Assembly: GCF_016889765.1 (NCBI RefSeq)
Contig: NZ_CP069533.1
Coordinates: 558,001 to 622,000, forward strand
Direction of reading: 5' to 3'
DNA length: 64,000 nt
DNA from: Corynebacterium minutissimum
GTDB lineage: Bacteria; Actinomycetota; Actinomycetes; Mycobacteriales; Mycobacteriaceae
Part shown: positions 51,611 through 60,046 of the stretch, one piece after another
Position numbering within the stretch: position 1 is the first letter of the stretch
Layout: every line of letters starts with the position of its first letter
Notes under the pieces: model-generated
What the model saw: the letters and a program-made list of their open reading frames with translations, nothing else
Databases searched by the model: none
Told to the model about the DNA's origin: nothing
Translations under genes and position numbers: made by a program

Positions 51611-53244
51611 ATGCGTATTCGTGCTATCGCACTTGCGACTGCTGTTGCTTGTGCTGTTTCCTCAGCTCCAGCTTTAGCTGCTAATGCTTCGACCTACTAC
51701 TCCACTAAGCAGCACTATGAGCCGCAAGGTTCTGTCTACGCTGAGGCACCCGCAGGCTTTCACCAGATCTACACGTCAACCGTAAACCGCCACGGTTCCC
51801 GTGGCTTGTCCAGCTTCAAGTACGACGACCTAGCACAGCAGATGCTGGAGTACGCCAAGGAACACGACCAGCTCACTGAGTTGGGCGAAAAGCTCATCCC
51901 ACAGGTTGAAGCCATGATCAGCGTGAACAAAGAACTTGCAGGAGGTACCGGTCAGGAGGCCGGCTATGGCAACCTCACTGTCGTGGGACGTGAGGAGCTG
52001 GAGGGCATCGGTCAGCGCAATGCTCAGCGCAACTCCGCATTGATGGACCGCATCGAGAATGATGACCTCAAGGTCAAGTACATTTCTTCCGGCGAAGACC
52101 GTGCCAACGACTCCGGTTGGAACTTCGGTAACGCTTGGCTTTCGGAAAATCCTAAACTGTCAGACAATCTTGTCGATGGTATGGAGGACGGCCACGTGAC
52201 CATTGAGGCTCGGACCGATCTCATGTACGCGCACAAGGATAAGAACGCTCCCTCCTACGAAAAGTACTCGCAGTGGAAAGACTCCGAAACGCTCGACAGT
52301 AAGGTTAAAGAGGCTTATGCCAAGCCAGCATCACAGACTGCTGCGCGTAACCTACTGAACAAGATCTTTGCCGACGACTTCATTACAGCCCTAGAAGACG
52401 GCTCCATCAGTTTTGTGGGCCGAGAAAAGGACGACAAGACAGTCGAGGGCATTGTGGACGCCGCCCTGCAGTTTTACAACCTGTACATCATTGCCCCCGC
52501 TCTTGCCCATGAGGAGAAGACTCCCGCAGAGGGTTGGATCTTTGACCAGTATATGGATGAGGCGAGCGGCCCCACCTTTGCCTACCTCCTCGACGTTGAG
52601 GATTACTACCAAAAGGGCCCAGCTATCGAAGGCCAGACGGTGGCCTACGACAACTACGAGCCACTTCTCAAGGAAATGATCCAAGGCGTCAAGGACCGCG
52701 CCGAGGGCGGCGACATCGCGGCTGAGTATCGCTTTGGTCATGCGGAAACCATTATCCCTCTGGCAGCTTTGCTGAAGCTCCCTGGTTCGGAGAAGGGCAT
52801 CCCAGCCGATGAGCTCTACTCGTGGGAAAACTCTGACTGGCGCGGCGACAAGGTTGCGCCGATGGGTGCCAATATTCAGTGGGATGCTTTCCAAACGAGC
52901 ACGGAGAGACGCTCGTGCGCATGCTGTACAACGAGAAGGAAATCGCCTTCCACGACGGTTGTGAGCCCATTGCTGAGGGGTCGACGTTCTACACCATCGA
53001 TGAGCTTTCCGAGTGTCTGCCACTTGGCTCAACGTCGGATCACTCCAAGGCCCGTCTCAAGGATGATAAGAATCATGACAACCCGCAGCCGTCACCGTCT
53101 GGTGCCGTGTCCTCCAAGGCCGAGGTGTGGGGTGTTGTCGCTGCGGTCATTGGCGCACTGGCAATCGCTGTCGGTACCGCTGCTGCTAACACAGAGCAGA
53201 TTAAGAGCATCCTCAATAAATATGGAATCCACTTGCCCTTTTAA
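51611..53244 (+). pseudogene. Histidine acid phosphatase (phytase/MINPP-like), frameshifted
   Basis: Signal peptide (to about ALAANA, residue 25), catalytic NRHGSRG (~59-65) and a late RFGHAET (~377) identify a secreted branch-2 histidine phosphatase that releases phosphate from organic esters. At 52893-52895 the run TTTCCAAACGAG has three A; four would join DAFQ to NEHGETLVRMLYNEKEIAFH in the next frame. That frame continues to TAA 53242-53244 and ends with a hydrophobic segment (VWGVVAAVIGALAIAVG), a probable wall/membrane anchor. As read, the first frame instead runs on to 53257 with a basic, non-homologous tail. It may be a true mutation, phase variation or sequencing error. Confidence 0.85.
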
Positions 53245-53267
53245 ACTGCGAACCTAGGAGCAACAGA

Positions 53268-53313
53268 ACAAGCTAGGCCCATTAATCCTTTCGGATTTAA
53301 GGGCTCGGCTTGT
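53268..53313. terminator. Hairpin between convergent genes
   Basis: Long imperfect hairpin: ACAAGC/GCTTGT, GCCC/GGGC and AATCC/GGATT around TTTC. It separates the phosphatase from the convergent DUF1707 gene and is likely bidirectional. Confidence 0.6.
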
Positions 53314-53322
53314 GTCTTGTGG

Positions 53323-53991
53323 CTAGCGCTTCACCACGTGCACATCCACCCCACCAAAGAGACTGAAGCAGTTCACCACCACTTCTGGGGCGCTGGCGGG
53401 TAGGTCGGCGGGGTCGGTGGCTCCTCGCTCAACCTTGATGTCGTGGCCACCGAAAAGGCCTACGCCGCTGACGCGAACACGGAAGCCTTCAGGAACCCGG
53501 ACATCGACGCCGCCGAATACTCCGACTGCGTTGATTGTGGTGAGGTTTTCCTGAAGTTCTGCTCCGCGTAGGTCCACCTCAGTGCCGCCGAAGATGCCCA
53601 TGGTGGTGTGATGGGAAGCAATGGGTGTGTTACGGACTGTGGAGCCACCAAAGATGCCTAGGGACATGTTCTTCGCGCCGTGAACAGCCGGCTTAACTTG
53701 GGCTAGGGCCCGCTTCACAACTGGGGATCGCTCATGATCGGCGCTAGCAGTGTGGAGTTCGTGGGCGCTGCGCTGCGCGACCTCGTGGCCGCCAAACAGT
53801 ACGTGTCCGGGGTCTTCGAGGAGGTCTGACACAAGGTCGAGCAATTCGCCACGAGTTGTTGCTTCCGCACAGGCGTCGGAGCGTTCCTCAAATTCGGTGA
53901 CGCTGAGTTGGCCCACTGCCATCGCATCGGCCAAGATTTGAGAAGTTGTGGTGCGCTGGGGGTTTGTGCACTTAATGTCGCGTGATTCCAT
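53323..53991 (-). CDS. DUF1707 protein with LiaF-like beta-helical domain
   Basis: 222 residues. The N-terminal ~60 residues are DUF1707 (SQILADAMAVGQLSVTEFEERSD, then ATTRGELLDLVSDL). The C-terminal half repeats an FGG unit: GIFGGSTV, GIFGGTEV, GVFGGVDV, GLFGGHDI, SLFGGVDV, at about 20-25 residue spacing, typical of the cell-wall-active antibiotic response (DUF2154) fold. There is no membrane helix here, unlike many relatives. A regulatory role in envelope stress is possible. Confidence 0.85.
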   Translation of the reverse strand: MESRDIKCTNPQRTTTSQILADAMAVGQLSVTEFEERSDACAEATTRGELLDLVSDLLEDPGHVLFGGHEVAQRSAHELHTASADHERSPVVKRALAQVKPAVHGAKNMSLGIFGGSTVRNTPIASHHTTMGIFGGTEVDLRGAELQENLTTINAVGVFGGVDVRVPEGFRVRVSGVGLFGGHDIKVERGATDPADLPASAPEVVVNCFSLFGGVDVHVVKR

Positions 53992-54062
53992 ACCTTCATG
54001 TTACGTGGCGTCACGCATGACTGTGCGGGAAAGAACGGTGGTCTCCCCCGCGCAGTCTCAGG

Positions 54063-55220
54063 TTAGGCCTCGATATCGGGTGCGAAATCAGGAAGGCGCT
54101 CGCCCACGCCGAGAAGTTCCGCAATGGCTGCCACGGCACGCTCAGCGCCCTTGCCATCGCCGTACGGGTTGACGGCGTTGGCCATAGCGTCGTAGGCAGC
54201 GGAGTCATCAAGAAGCAGCTTGGCTTCCGCCACGATAAGGCTACGGTTAGTGCCCACCAGCTTCACAGTGCCGGCGACAACGGCTTCGGGGCGCTCAGTG
54301 TTCTGGCGCATGACCAGAACGGGCTTGCCCAACGCCGGGGCTTCCTCCTGGACTCCGCCGGAGTCTGTCAAAATGATGGTGGCGCGGTCAAGCAGCTTGG
54401 TGAACTGGTCATACGGCAGCGGGTCCGTGATGATGACGTTAGGTAGGGACTCAACCTCCGGAAGCACGGCCTCACGGACTTTGGGGTTGAGGTGCAGTGG
54501 CAGAACGAAGTTGATGTCCGGGTAAGTCTCTGCCAAGTCCTTGACAGCGCCGCCGATTTCCTTCATAGCCTCGAGGTTCTCGCGACGGTGGGTGGTAACA
54601 ACGACGAGGCGCTTGTCGGATGCTGCGGCTTCCTGGAGTGCTGCATCTTCAAACTCAGTGTTCCAGCTAGCGGCCTCTAGCAGAGCATCAATGACGGTGT
54701 TACCGGTGACCGCAATGTCCTTAGAGCGAACATTCTCGCGACGTAGGTTTTCCATCGACCCTGCCGTGGGTGCGAGGTGCAGCTCAGCTACCTGGCCAAT
54801 GAGTTTGCGGTTAGCCTCCTCCGGGAAGGGCGAGTGAATGTCACCGGTACGCAGACCAGCTTCCAGGTGCACGATCTTTACACCACGGTGGAAACCCGCA
54901 AGCGCAGCGGTCATTGCCGTGGAAGTATCACCTTGAGAGATAATGACGTCCGGCTGTTCGGCATCGATAACCTCATCCAGCCCCATAAGAGCGCGGGAGA
55001 CAATCTCATTCAGGCTCTGCCCGGGCTTCATCAGCTGCAGGTCCAGCTTTGGCTCAATACCAAACATGGTGTTGACCTGCTCCAGCATCTCACGGTGCTG
55101 GCCCGTAGAAACAGCTACCGATTCGAAACGCTCGTCCTTCTCCAGAGCCTTAATGACCGGCGCCACCTTGATTGCCTCCGGGCGGGTTCCATACACGGTC
55201 ATGATCTTCGGCTTAGACAT
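54063..55220 (-). CDS. wecB: UDP-N-acetylglucosamine 2-epimerase, non-hydrolysing
   Basis: 385 residues. MTVYGTRPEAIKVAPVIKAL opens the protein; QGDTSTAMTAALAGFHRG (~95), HLEAGLRTGDIHSPFPEE (~117) and TDSGGVQEEAPALGKPVLVM (~285) are hallmark segments with active-site Asp, Glu and His. It converts UDP-GlcNAc to UDP-ManNAc, the substrate of WecC at 47394. It lies 5.4 kb from wecC, outside the obviously variable part, so the polymer precursor pathway is split between two positions. Confidence 0.95.
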   Translation of the reverse strand: MSKPKIMTVYGTRPEAIKVAPVIKALEKDERFESVAVSTGQHREMLEQVNTMFGIEPKLDLQLMKPGQSLNEIVSRALMGLDEVIDAEQPDVIISQGDTSTAMTAALAGFHRGVKIVHLEAGLRTGDIHSPFPEEANRKLIGQVAELHLAPTAGSMENLRRENVRSKDIAVTGNTVIDALLEAASWNTEFEDAALQEAAASDKRLVVVTTHRRENLEAMKEIGGAVKDLAETYPDINFVLPLHLNPKVREAVLPEVESLPNVIITDPLPYDQFTKLLDRATIILTDSGGVQEEAPALGKPVLVMRQNTERPEAVVAGTVKLVGTNRSLIVAEAKLLLDDSAAYDAMANAVNPYGDGKGAERAVAAIAELLGVGERLPDFAPDIEA

Positions 55221-55262
55221 AAACTTCCTTCATTCTTACCGGGAGAGACTTTCTTTAAAAGT

Positions 55263-56537
55263 CTACAGTGCTTCTGCTACGTGGACATTTCCATCTTCGT
55301 CCACAGCCACCTGCGCGCCCAACGCCTTCACCAGGTTGATGCGCTGCCACGAACCGCTTGCGCCCTGCCAATCCAGTGGGGTTCCGGGCGCGGTGGCGGT
55401 TTGACGGAGGACGTCGGCGCGCTGTTCGTAGTTGAGGTTGGGGTGGGCTGCCTCAAGGAGAACGGGCGCAGCTTTCGGGACAATCATGGGCGCGTCCGGG
55501 TGGTAGATGGTGCTCAGGCCGTAGTCAGCCATGGGCGCATAGCGCTCGGCGGCCTGGGTGGCGGTGGCGTAGGTGGTGCCAGCGGCGTTCTGCTCGTTCA
55601 CGAGGGTGGCAATGTCCTTGCCGGTGCGCCACTGGATCTCAGCACGGATTTCGGCCTCGGCTTGGTGCAGGGCATCGCGCATGCGGGGATCGTTGAGGCG
55701 GTCGGCGGCAGCAGCCAGGCCGGTCATGCGGCCACCGATGACGTCGAGCGGCGAATGCACACCCATGACCACGCGGTGATTACCTGCCTCAGCGCCACGC
55801 AGGGCCAGCTGGGGACCAACCTCCGGGAGCATGGTGGCCAATAGCGTGGTGACCCACACCGCTTGGTTGGTATGGCCGGAGGGGAAGGCTGGGGAATCCA
55901 GGTAGTAGTTCTTGGTGCCGTCGTTGTAGCGCTTGATGCGGTCCGGAGCCTGCTGGAAAGGTCGCGCTGCTTTGAAGTAGTGCTTTTCGGCAAAGGTAGA
56001 GCTGGCCAACCCACCCGCGCGGGCAAGGTAGCCATTGCCCAGAAGGTACTCAGTTTTAGGCAGACGGTGCTCCGCCAAAGCATCACGGAAGGCTTGGCCC
56101 AGTTCCGGCCCCATAGCATCGGAGACCGCGGCCATGACGCCATCGGTGTCCGCGGCGGCGTCGCGTTGGGCGCGGGCGATGAGGGTGGCGTCACCAGCCG
56201 CGGCGTTGTTGATGGCCACGGCTTTATCGAGGTCCTCAGCCATGGTGGTGGGGTTGGTCTTGATGTCGTCGTAAAGCCGCACCACTTCCCAGTACACGCC
56301 GTACTGATAGGACGAGACATCGGAGGGAAAACCCACGAGGTAGTCCGGGGTAAAGGGCTGGGGTGTGGGTGCGCCGGGGTGCTGTACTGGTGCTTCACCG
56401 GTGCTTGAGCCCGTCATGGGATCTGCGAGCGCGGGGATGGTGAAGGGAAGGTCGGCCGCCAAGGCTGCGGGCGGGGCGGAGGTGACCACCAGCACGGCGG
56501 CAATCGGGGCCGCCAGCGCGCGGGAAAATGTAGGCAT
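55263..56537 (-). CDS. Secreted PAP2-type (class A-like) acid phosphatase
   Basis: 424 residues with a signal peptide (to about PAALA-ADL, residue 28). The three PAP2 motifs are present: KAARPFQ (K-x6-RP variant, ~190), PSGHTN (~217) and GNHRVVMGVHSPLDVIG (~250). It hydrolyses phosphomonoesters, or phospholipid phosphates, outside the membrane. It is the third secreted phosphatase in the window after PhoD and the broken histidine phosphatase. No retention signal or wall-sorting motif seen. Confidence 0.9.
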   Translation of the reverse strand: MPTFSRALAAPIAAVLVVTSAPPAALAADLPFTIPALADPMTGSSTGEAPVQHPGAPTPQPFTPDYLVGFPSDVSSYQYGVYWEVVRLYDDIKTNPTTMAEDLDKAVAINNAAAGDATLIARAQRDAAADTDGVMAAVSDAMGPELGQAFRDALAEHRLPKTEYLLGNGYLARAGGLASSTFAEKHYFKAARPFQQAPDRIKRYNDGTKNYYLDSPAFPSGHTNQAVWVTTLLATMLPEVGPQLALRGAEAGNHRVVMGVHSPLDVIGGRMTGLAAAADRLNDPRMRDALHQAEAEIRAEIQWRTGKDIATLVNEQNAAGTTYATATQAAERYAPMADYGLSTIYHPDAPMIVPKAAPVLLEAAHPNLNYEQRADVLRQTATAPGTPLDWQGASGSWQRINLVKALGAQVAVDEDGNVHVAEAL

Positions 56538-56603
56538 AAGGGATTTCTTACACCCTGCAGGTGTCCGCGACGTGACGGGAAGGTAAACGGCGATGGTGCG
56601 CCA

Positions 56604-56741
56604 CTAGTCTTCCGCGGCGCTGACCTCGCGAATTTCCTCCGGGCAGGCAGCGCGGGTTTCTGCAGGGTTCAGGCTGGCGGTAAGAAGTGCCGCCATCGCC
56701 ACGGCTGCCGACGCCGCATGCGTTCTCTTCGAATTCTCCAC
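56604..56741 (-). CDS. Small secreted peptide candidate
   Basis: 45 residues from GTG 56741: a basic start (ENSKRTHAAS), a hydrophobic stretch (AVAMAALLTASL) and a short mature end (ACPEEIREVSAAED). This looks like a signal peptide with a tiny acidic product. A competing frame gives 65 residues without character. Codon pattern mildly favours this frame. Weak call. Confidence 0.4.
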   Translation of the reverse strand: MENSKRTHAASAAVAMAALLTASLNPAETRAACPEEIREVSAAED

Positions 56742-56958
56742 ACATTTAACCTAACGTGAGGTGGGCCGCAGGGGAAGTCCTCAGCGGAAAACTATTCTCC
56801 ACTCCCCACATAGCCTTACTTTGCGGGCTCGCAGCAGGTAGGCTGTGCCTCAGACGTGTACGTGCCAGCACAGCCGCCTGCGCGCGTACTGTGAACGCTG
56901 ATGTGAACGCCACCGCTGGTACTCGTTGCCGGCTGAAGAAGGGGATGACTAGTTTCCA

Positions 56959-57243
56959 ATGATCCAATTTGTTGTGGGCGCTGCCGCCGGATATGTCTTT
57001 GGAACCAAGGCTGGGCGCAAGCGCTACCACCAAATTAAGGGCGCTTATGAAAAGGCCGTGAACTCCCCTGTCACCAAATCCGCGGTGCGTTCGGCACGCA
57101 AGGCTGTGGCCAACCGCTTGGATCCGGACCCGCGCATGCGCGAGCTGAAGGACTACAACAAAGGGAAGCGCGGTAAGCGTGGCGCCAGCGGCACCGCGGA
57201 TGGAATGACGGCGGACCGGATTTACGAGCCGGACGAGGATTAA
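56959..57243 (+). CDS. YtxH-like small membrane protein
   Basis: 94 residues. A short hydrophobic N-terminal helix (IQFVVGAAAGYVFGTKAG) with glycine motifs is followed by a basic helical region (RKRYHQIKGAYEKAV...SARKAVANRL) and a charged tail ending IYEPDED. This is the YtxH-type layout, linked to general stress in other Gram-positives. It is found next to dnaG and convergent with it (8 bases apart). Confidence 0.7.
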   Translation: MIQFVVGAAAGYVFGTKAGRKRYHQIKGAYEKAVNSPVTKSAVRSARKAVANRLDPDPRMRELKDYNKGKRGKRGASGTADGMTADRIYEPDED

Positions 57244-57251
57244 CGCGCTGA

Positions 57252-59180
57252 TTAGCGCACGCCGCGGAAGGCGCGGTCATTGAGCTCGCGGCGAGCTTGC
57301 TCGAGGGCGACGAGGTCCGCGAAGAGTGAGTTATAGGACTCTTCGTCGTCCGAGGGGCGCATGCGGCCTAGTTGTGCCTTGAGCTGGGCCACTTGGTCGC
57401 CCACCCGGGCTTCCTGAAGTCGCGAGAGCACGGAATCGGCGTAGGCCTCCAGATCGGTATCGGGGTTGCCGGTCTCGCCCAGCTTGATGGGTTCCACGGC
57501 GAGCTCAGAGACGAAGTTGCGGGCCATAAGATCCGGCATCTCCCCGGCCACGGCGGCGAGCCACTCCACGCCGGGCTGTTCAGCACCGGCGGTCACGCCA
57601 CCGAGGGTGGAGATGGCTTGGCGCACGGTGCGGTAAGCCTCGTTGGAATAGGCATCCTCCGTGATGCCATCGAAGTAGCTGCCGGCAATCTGCGGGTACT
57701 GCAGGGCCAGCTTGAGGGCCTCGCGCTGTGGCCACAGGTGGGGCTCACGGGGGCCGGGGATGTGCATGACGGGGGCAGCGGACTGCGCGGGTGCTGAGGA
57801 CGTTTCCTCCAGACTGGCAAAACGCGGGCGCTCCTGTTTTTTAGGTTTGCGGGCCTCCTGGCGTACTTGGTGGAGGACTTCCTCCGGGTCCGGCCAGCCT
57901 ACCCACCCGGCGAGGCGGCGGGCGTACTCGCGCTGCAGAGGTTGGTCCCGGATCTGGGCCACGACTGGCACGGCGCGGCGCAGGGCTTGGAGGCGGCCTT
58001 CGGCCGAGTCGATGCTGAAGTCTGAAATGACCGAACGGATGACGAACTCAAACATTGGGATGCGGTCCGCCACGAGGTCGCGCACGGCGGCATCGCCGCG
58101 CTCAAGGCGAAGGTCGCACGGGTCCATGCCGTCGGGAGCAACGGAGACAAAGGACTGGCCGGTGAACTTCTGCTCACCCTCGAAGGCGCGCATGGCGGCC
58201 TTCTGGCCGGCCTCATCACCATCGAAGGTGTAAATGAGCTCGCCGTGGAAGTAGGAATCATCGAGCATGAGCCGGCGCAGCACCTGGAGGTGATCGCCGC
58301 CGAAGGCGGTGCCGCAGGAGGCCACGGCCGTCTTCACGCCGGCGGCATACATGGCCATGACATCCGTGTAGCCCTCCACCACCACGGCTTGGTGCTGCTC
58401 CGCGATGTTGCGCTTGGCCAAATCCAGGCCGAAGAGCACCTTGGACTTGCGGTAAAGCATGGTTTCGGGCGTGTTCATGTACTTGCCCAGCTTGTCATCG
58501 TCGAAAAGCTTGCGGGCGCCAAAGCCGATGACATTGCCGGAGAGATCCTTAATGGGCCACAGCAGGCGGCGGTGGAAGCGGTCAATCGGGCCGCGCTTGC
58601 CCATTTTCGAGATTCCGGCGGCCTCCAGCTCTTCGAAGGAAAATCCCATGCGCAGCAAGTGCTTGGTGGCGGTATCCCAGCCCTCAGGCGCATATCCACA
58701 TTCAAAGTCATAGATGATGTCCTTGGAAAAGCCTCGGTCCAGCAGGAACTCACGGCCGGTTGCCGCCTGCGGGGTTTCTAACTGTTGGCGGTAGAACTCA
58801 TGCGCGGCCTTGTTGGCGGCGATAAGCCTCTGGCGGGTTCCGGGCTTTTCATCACGAGCACCGGTGGAGCCGCCTTGATAGTTGATGTGGTAGCCGATTT
58901 TTTGGGCTACCGCCTCCACGGCTTCCGGGAAGGTGACCTGTTCCATCTCCATGAGGAAGCTAAAAACATCGCCGCCTTTGCCCGTGGAAAAGCAGTGATA
59001 ATAGCCGCGCTGCGGGCGCACGTGGAAGGACGGAGTCTTCTCATCTTTGAAGGGGCTCAGCCCCTTCAAAGAGTCGTAGCCAGCGGGTTTGAGCTGGACG
59101 TATTCGCCCACGATTTCTTCAATAGGCGCGCGTTCACGGATAGCTTGGATGTCGCTGTCCGGAATTCTGCCTCGTGCCAT
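57252..59180 (-). CDS. dnaG: DNA primase
   Basis: 642 residues. N-terminal zinc-ribbon domain, TOPRIM catalytic domain and C-terminal DnaB-binding region are in order. TOPRIM residues are seen in VVVEGYTDVMAMYAAGV (~270) and IYTFDGDEAGQKAAMRAF (~318). In the zinc ribbon only one of the four usual ligands remains: SPFK at 42-45 replaces CPFH, and HCFST at 62-66 has Cys63 but Thr66 in place of the last Cys. Primer synthesis for replication is expected. ATG 59180 start fits other actinobacterial DnaG proteins. Confidence 0.95.
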   Translation of the reverse strand: MARGRIPDSDIQAIRERAPIEEIVGEYVQLKPAGYDSLKGLSPFKDEKTPSFHVRPQRGYYHCFSTGKGGDVFSFLMEMEQVTFPEAVEAVAQKIGYHINYQGGSTGARDEKPGTRQRLIAANKAAHEFYRQQLETPQAATGREFLLDRGFSKDIIYDFECGYAPEGWDTATKHLLRMGFSFEELEAAGISKMGKRGPIDRFHRRLLWPIKDLSGNVIGFGARKLFDDDKLGKYMNTPETMLYRKSKVLFGLDLAKRNIAEQHQAVVVEGYTDVMAMYAAGVKTAVASCGTAFGGDHLQVLRRLMLDDSYFHGELIYTFDGDEAGQKAAMRAFEGEQKFTGQSFVSVAPDGMDPCDLRLERGDAAVRDLVADRIPMFEFVIRSVISDFSIDSAEGRLQALRRAVPVVAQIRDQPLQREYARRLAGWVGWPDPEEVLHQVRQEARKPKKQERPRFASLEETSSAPAQSAAPVMHIPGPREPHLWPQREALKLALQYPQIAGSYFDGITEDAYSNEAYRTVRQAISTLGGVTAGAEQPGVEWLAAVAGEMPDLMARNFVSELAVEPIKLGETGNPDTDLEAYADSVLSRLQEARVGDQVAQLKAQLGRMRPSDDEESYNSLFADLVALEQARRELNDRAFRGVR

Positions 59181-59290
59181 GCGTACAGAGTACCCCGCGC
59201 GGTGGCGGCGGAGCCATCGATGGCCATGAAGCCGTCCGCGCGGCTTACAGTACGCGCGGACGGGATTTCAGTTTCGGCCCTATAGCTGCA

Positions 59291-59782
59291 ATGATGGGAG
59301 GCATGTCCCAGTCCTCCCCCTCCAGGAAATCACTGCCTGCTCTCATCGGTGGTGCAGTGCTCGTGCTCGTTGCGGGTTATTTTGGCATCGACCTCGGGAG
59401 CAGCAACGGCGGCCAGACGGAGCAGGCCTCGGAGAAGGGGGATAAGGGGGACGTCGCCAAGCATGGCTCCGAGGAGGATGACCTGCCCACCTGCGCTATG
59501 GACTCCCTGCCCGAGCAGGCGGAGGAGACCGCACAGGACATTCTGGCCGGCGGGCCCTATGACTATCCGGACAATGACAACGTGCGCTTTGGCAATTATG
59601 AGGGCGTGCTGCCGCAGCAGGATAAGAATTATTATCGCGAATACACGGTGGATACCCCGGGCATCGGGCACCGCGGCGCTAAGCGCATCGTCACTGGTGG
59701 TGGCAGCGAGACGGACCCGGACGTGTGGTACTACACCGATGACCACTACGAGAGCTTCTGCACGATTCCGGACGCCGAATAG
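59291..59782 (+). CDS. Membrane-anchored/secreted guanyl-specific ribonuclease (RNase Sa-like)
   Basis: 163 residues if started at ATG 59291; tandem ATG 59294 or 59303 are alternatives, and TATAGC (59281-59286) suggests a leaderless start at one of the first two. A basic N terminus and hydrophobic segment (LPALIGGAVLVLVAGYFGI) form a signal anchor. After an acidic linker the RNase Sa/N1 domain follows: CAMDSLPEQAEETAQDIL, FGNYEGVLP, YYREYTVDTPG (catalytic Glu), KRIVTGGG (Arg) and YYTDDHYESFC (His). Two cysteines can form a disulfide. The next gene encodes a barstar-like inhibitor. Confidence 0.85.
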   Translation: MMGGMSQSSPSRKSLPALIGGAVLVLVAGYFGIDLGSSNGGQTEQASEKGDKGDVAKHGSEEDDLPTCAMDSLPEQAEETAQDILAGGPYDYPDNDNVRFGNYEGVLPQQDKNYYREYTVDTPGIGHRGAKRIVTGGGSETDPDVWYYTDDHYESFCTIPDAE

Positions 59783-59812
59783 TGCGTAAGAACTGAAGGA
59801 TTTTTAACAAGC

Positions 59813-60046
59813 ATGGACCGCATTCTCATTACGGAGGCTATCCGCAGCCGCGAGGATTTCTATGGTGCGCTGGGCCGTCTGCGCAGCAATGCGGCGGGGG
59901 CGCCGCACAACCTCGATGACCTCGCGGATTTCTTGCGGGAGCAGCACATTCAGGCGATTATCGCCGCCGACTTTGACCTAGAGCAGGATGACTTGTCGCG
60001 GATTTCCTCGGTGTTGGAGGATCAGGGCGTAGCGCTCGTGCGTTAG
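59813..60046 (+). CDS. Barstar-like ribonuclease inhibitor
   Basis: 77 residues, 30 bases after the RNase gene. The order SREDFYGALGRL, then NLDDLADFLREQ, matches the barstar pattern (DFY...NLDALWD), in which the acidic helix plugs the RNase active site; DFDLEQDDLSRI adds acidity. Lacking a signal peptide, it would protect the cytosol. It overlaps the dgt stop by 4 bases from the opposite strand. Confidence 0.8.
   Translation: MDRILITEAIRSREDFYGALGRLRSNAAGAPHNLDDLADFLREQHIQAIIAADFDLEQDDLSRISSVLEDQGVALVR

Noticed and set aside
54777..55844. 355-codon plus-strand ORF
   Set aside because: It is antisense to wecB and the PAP2 phosphatase, both firmly identified.
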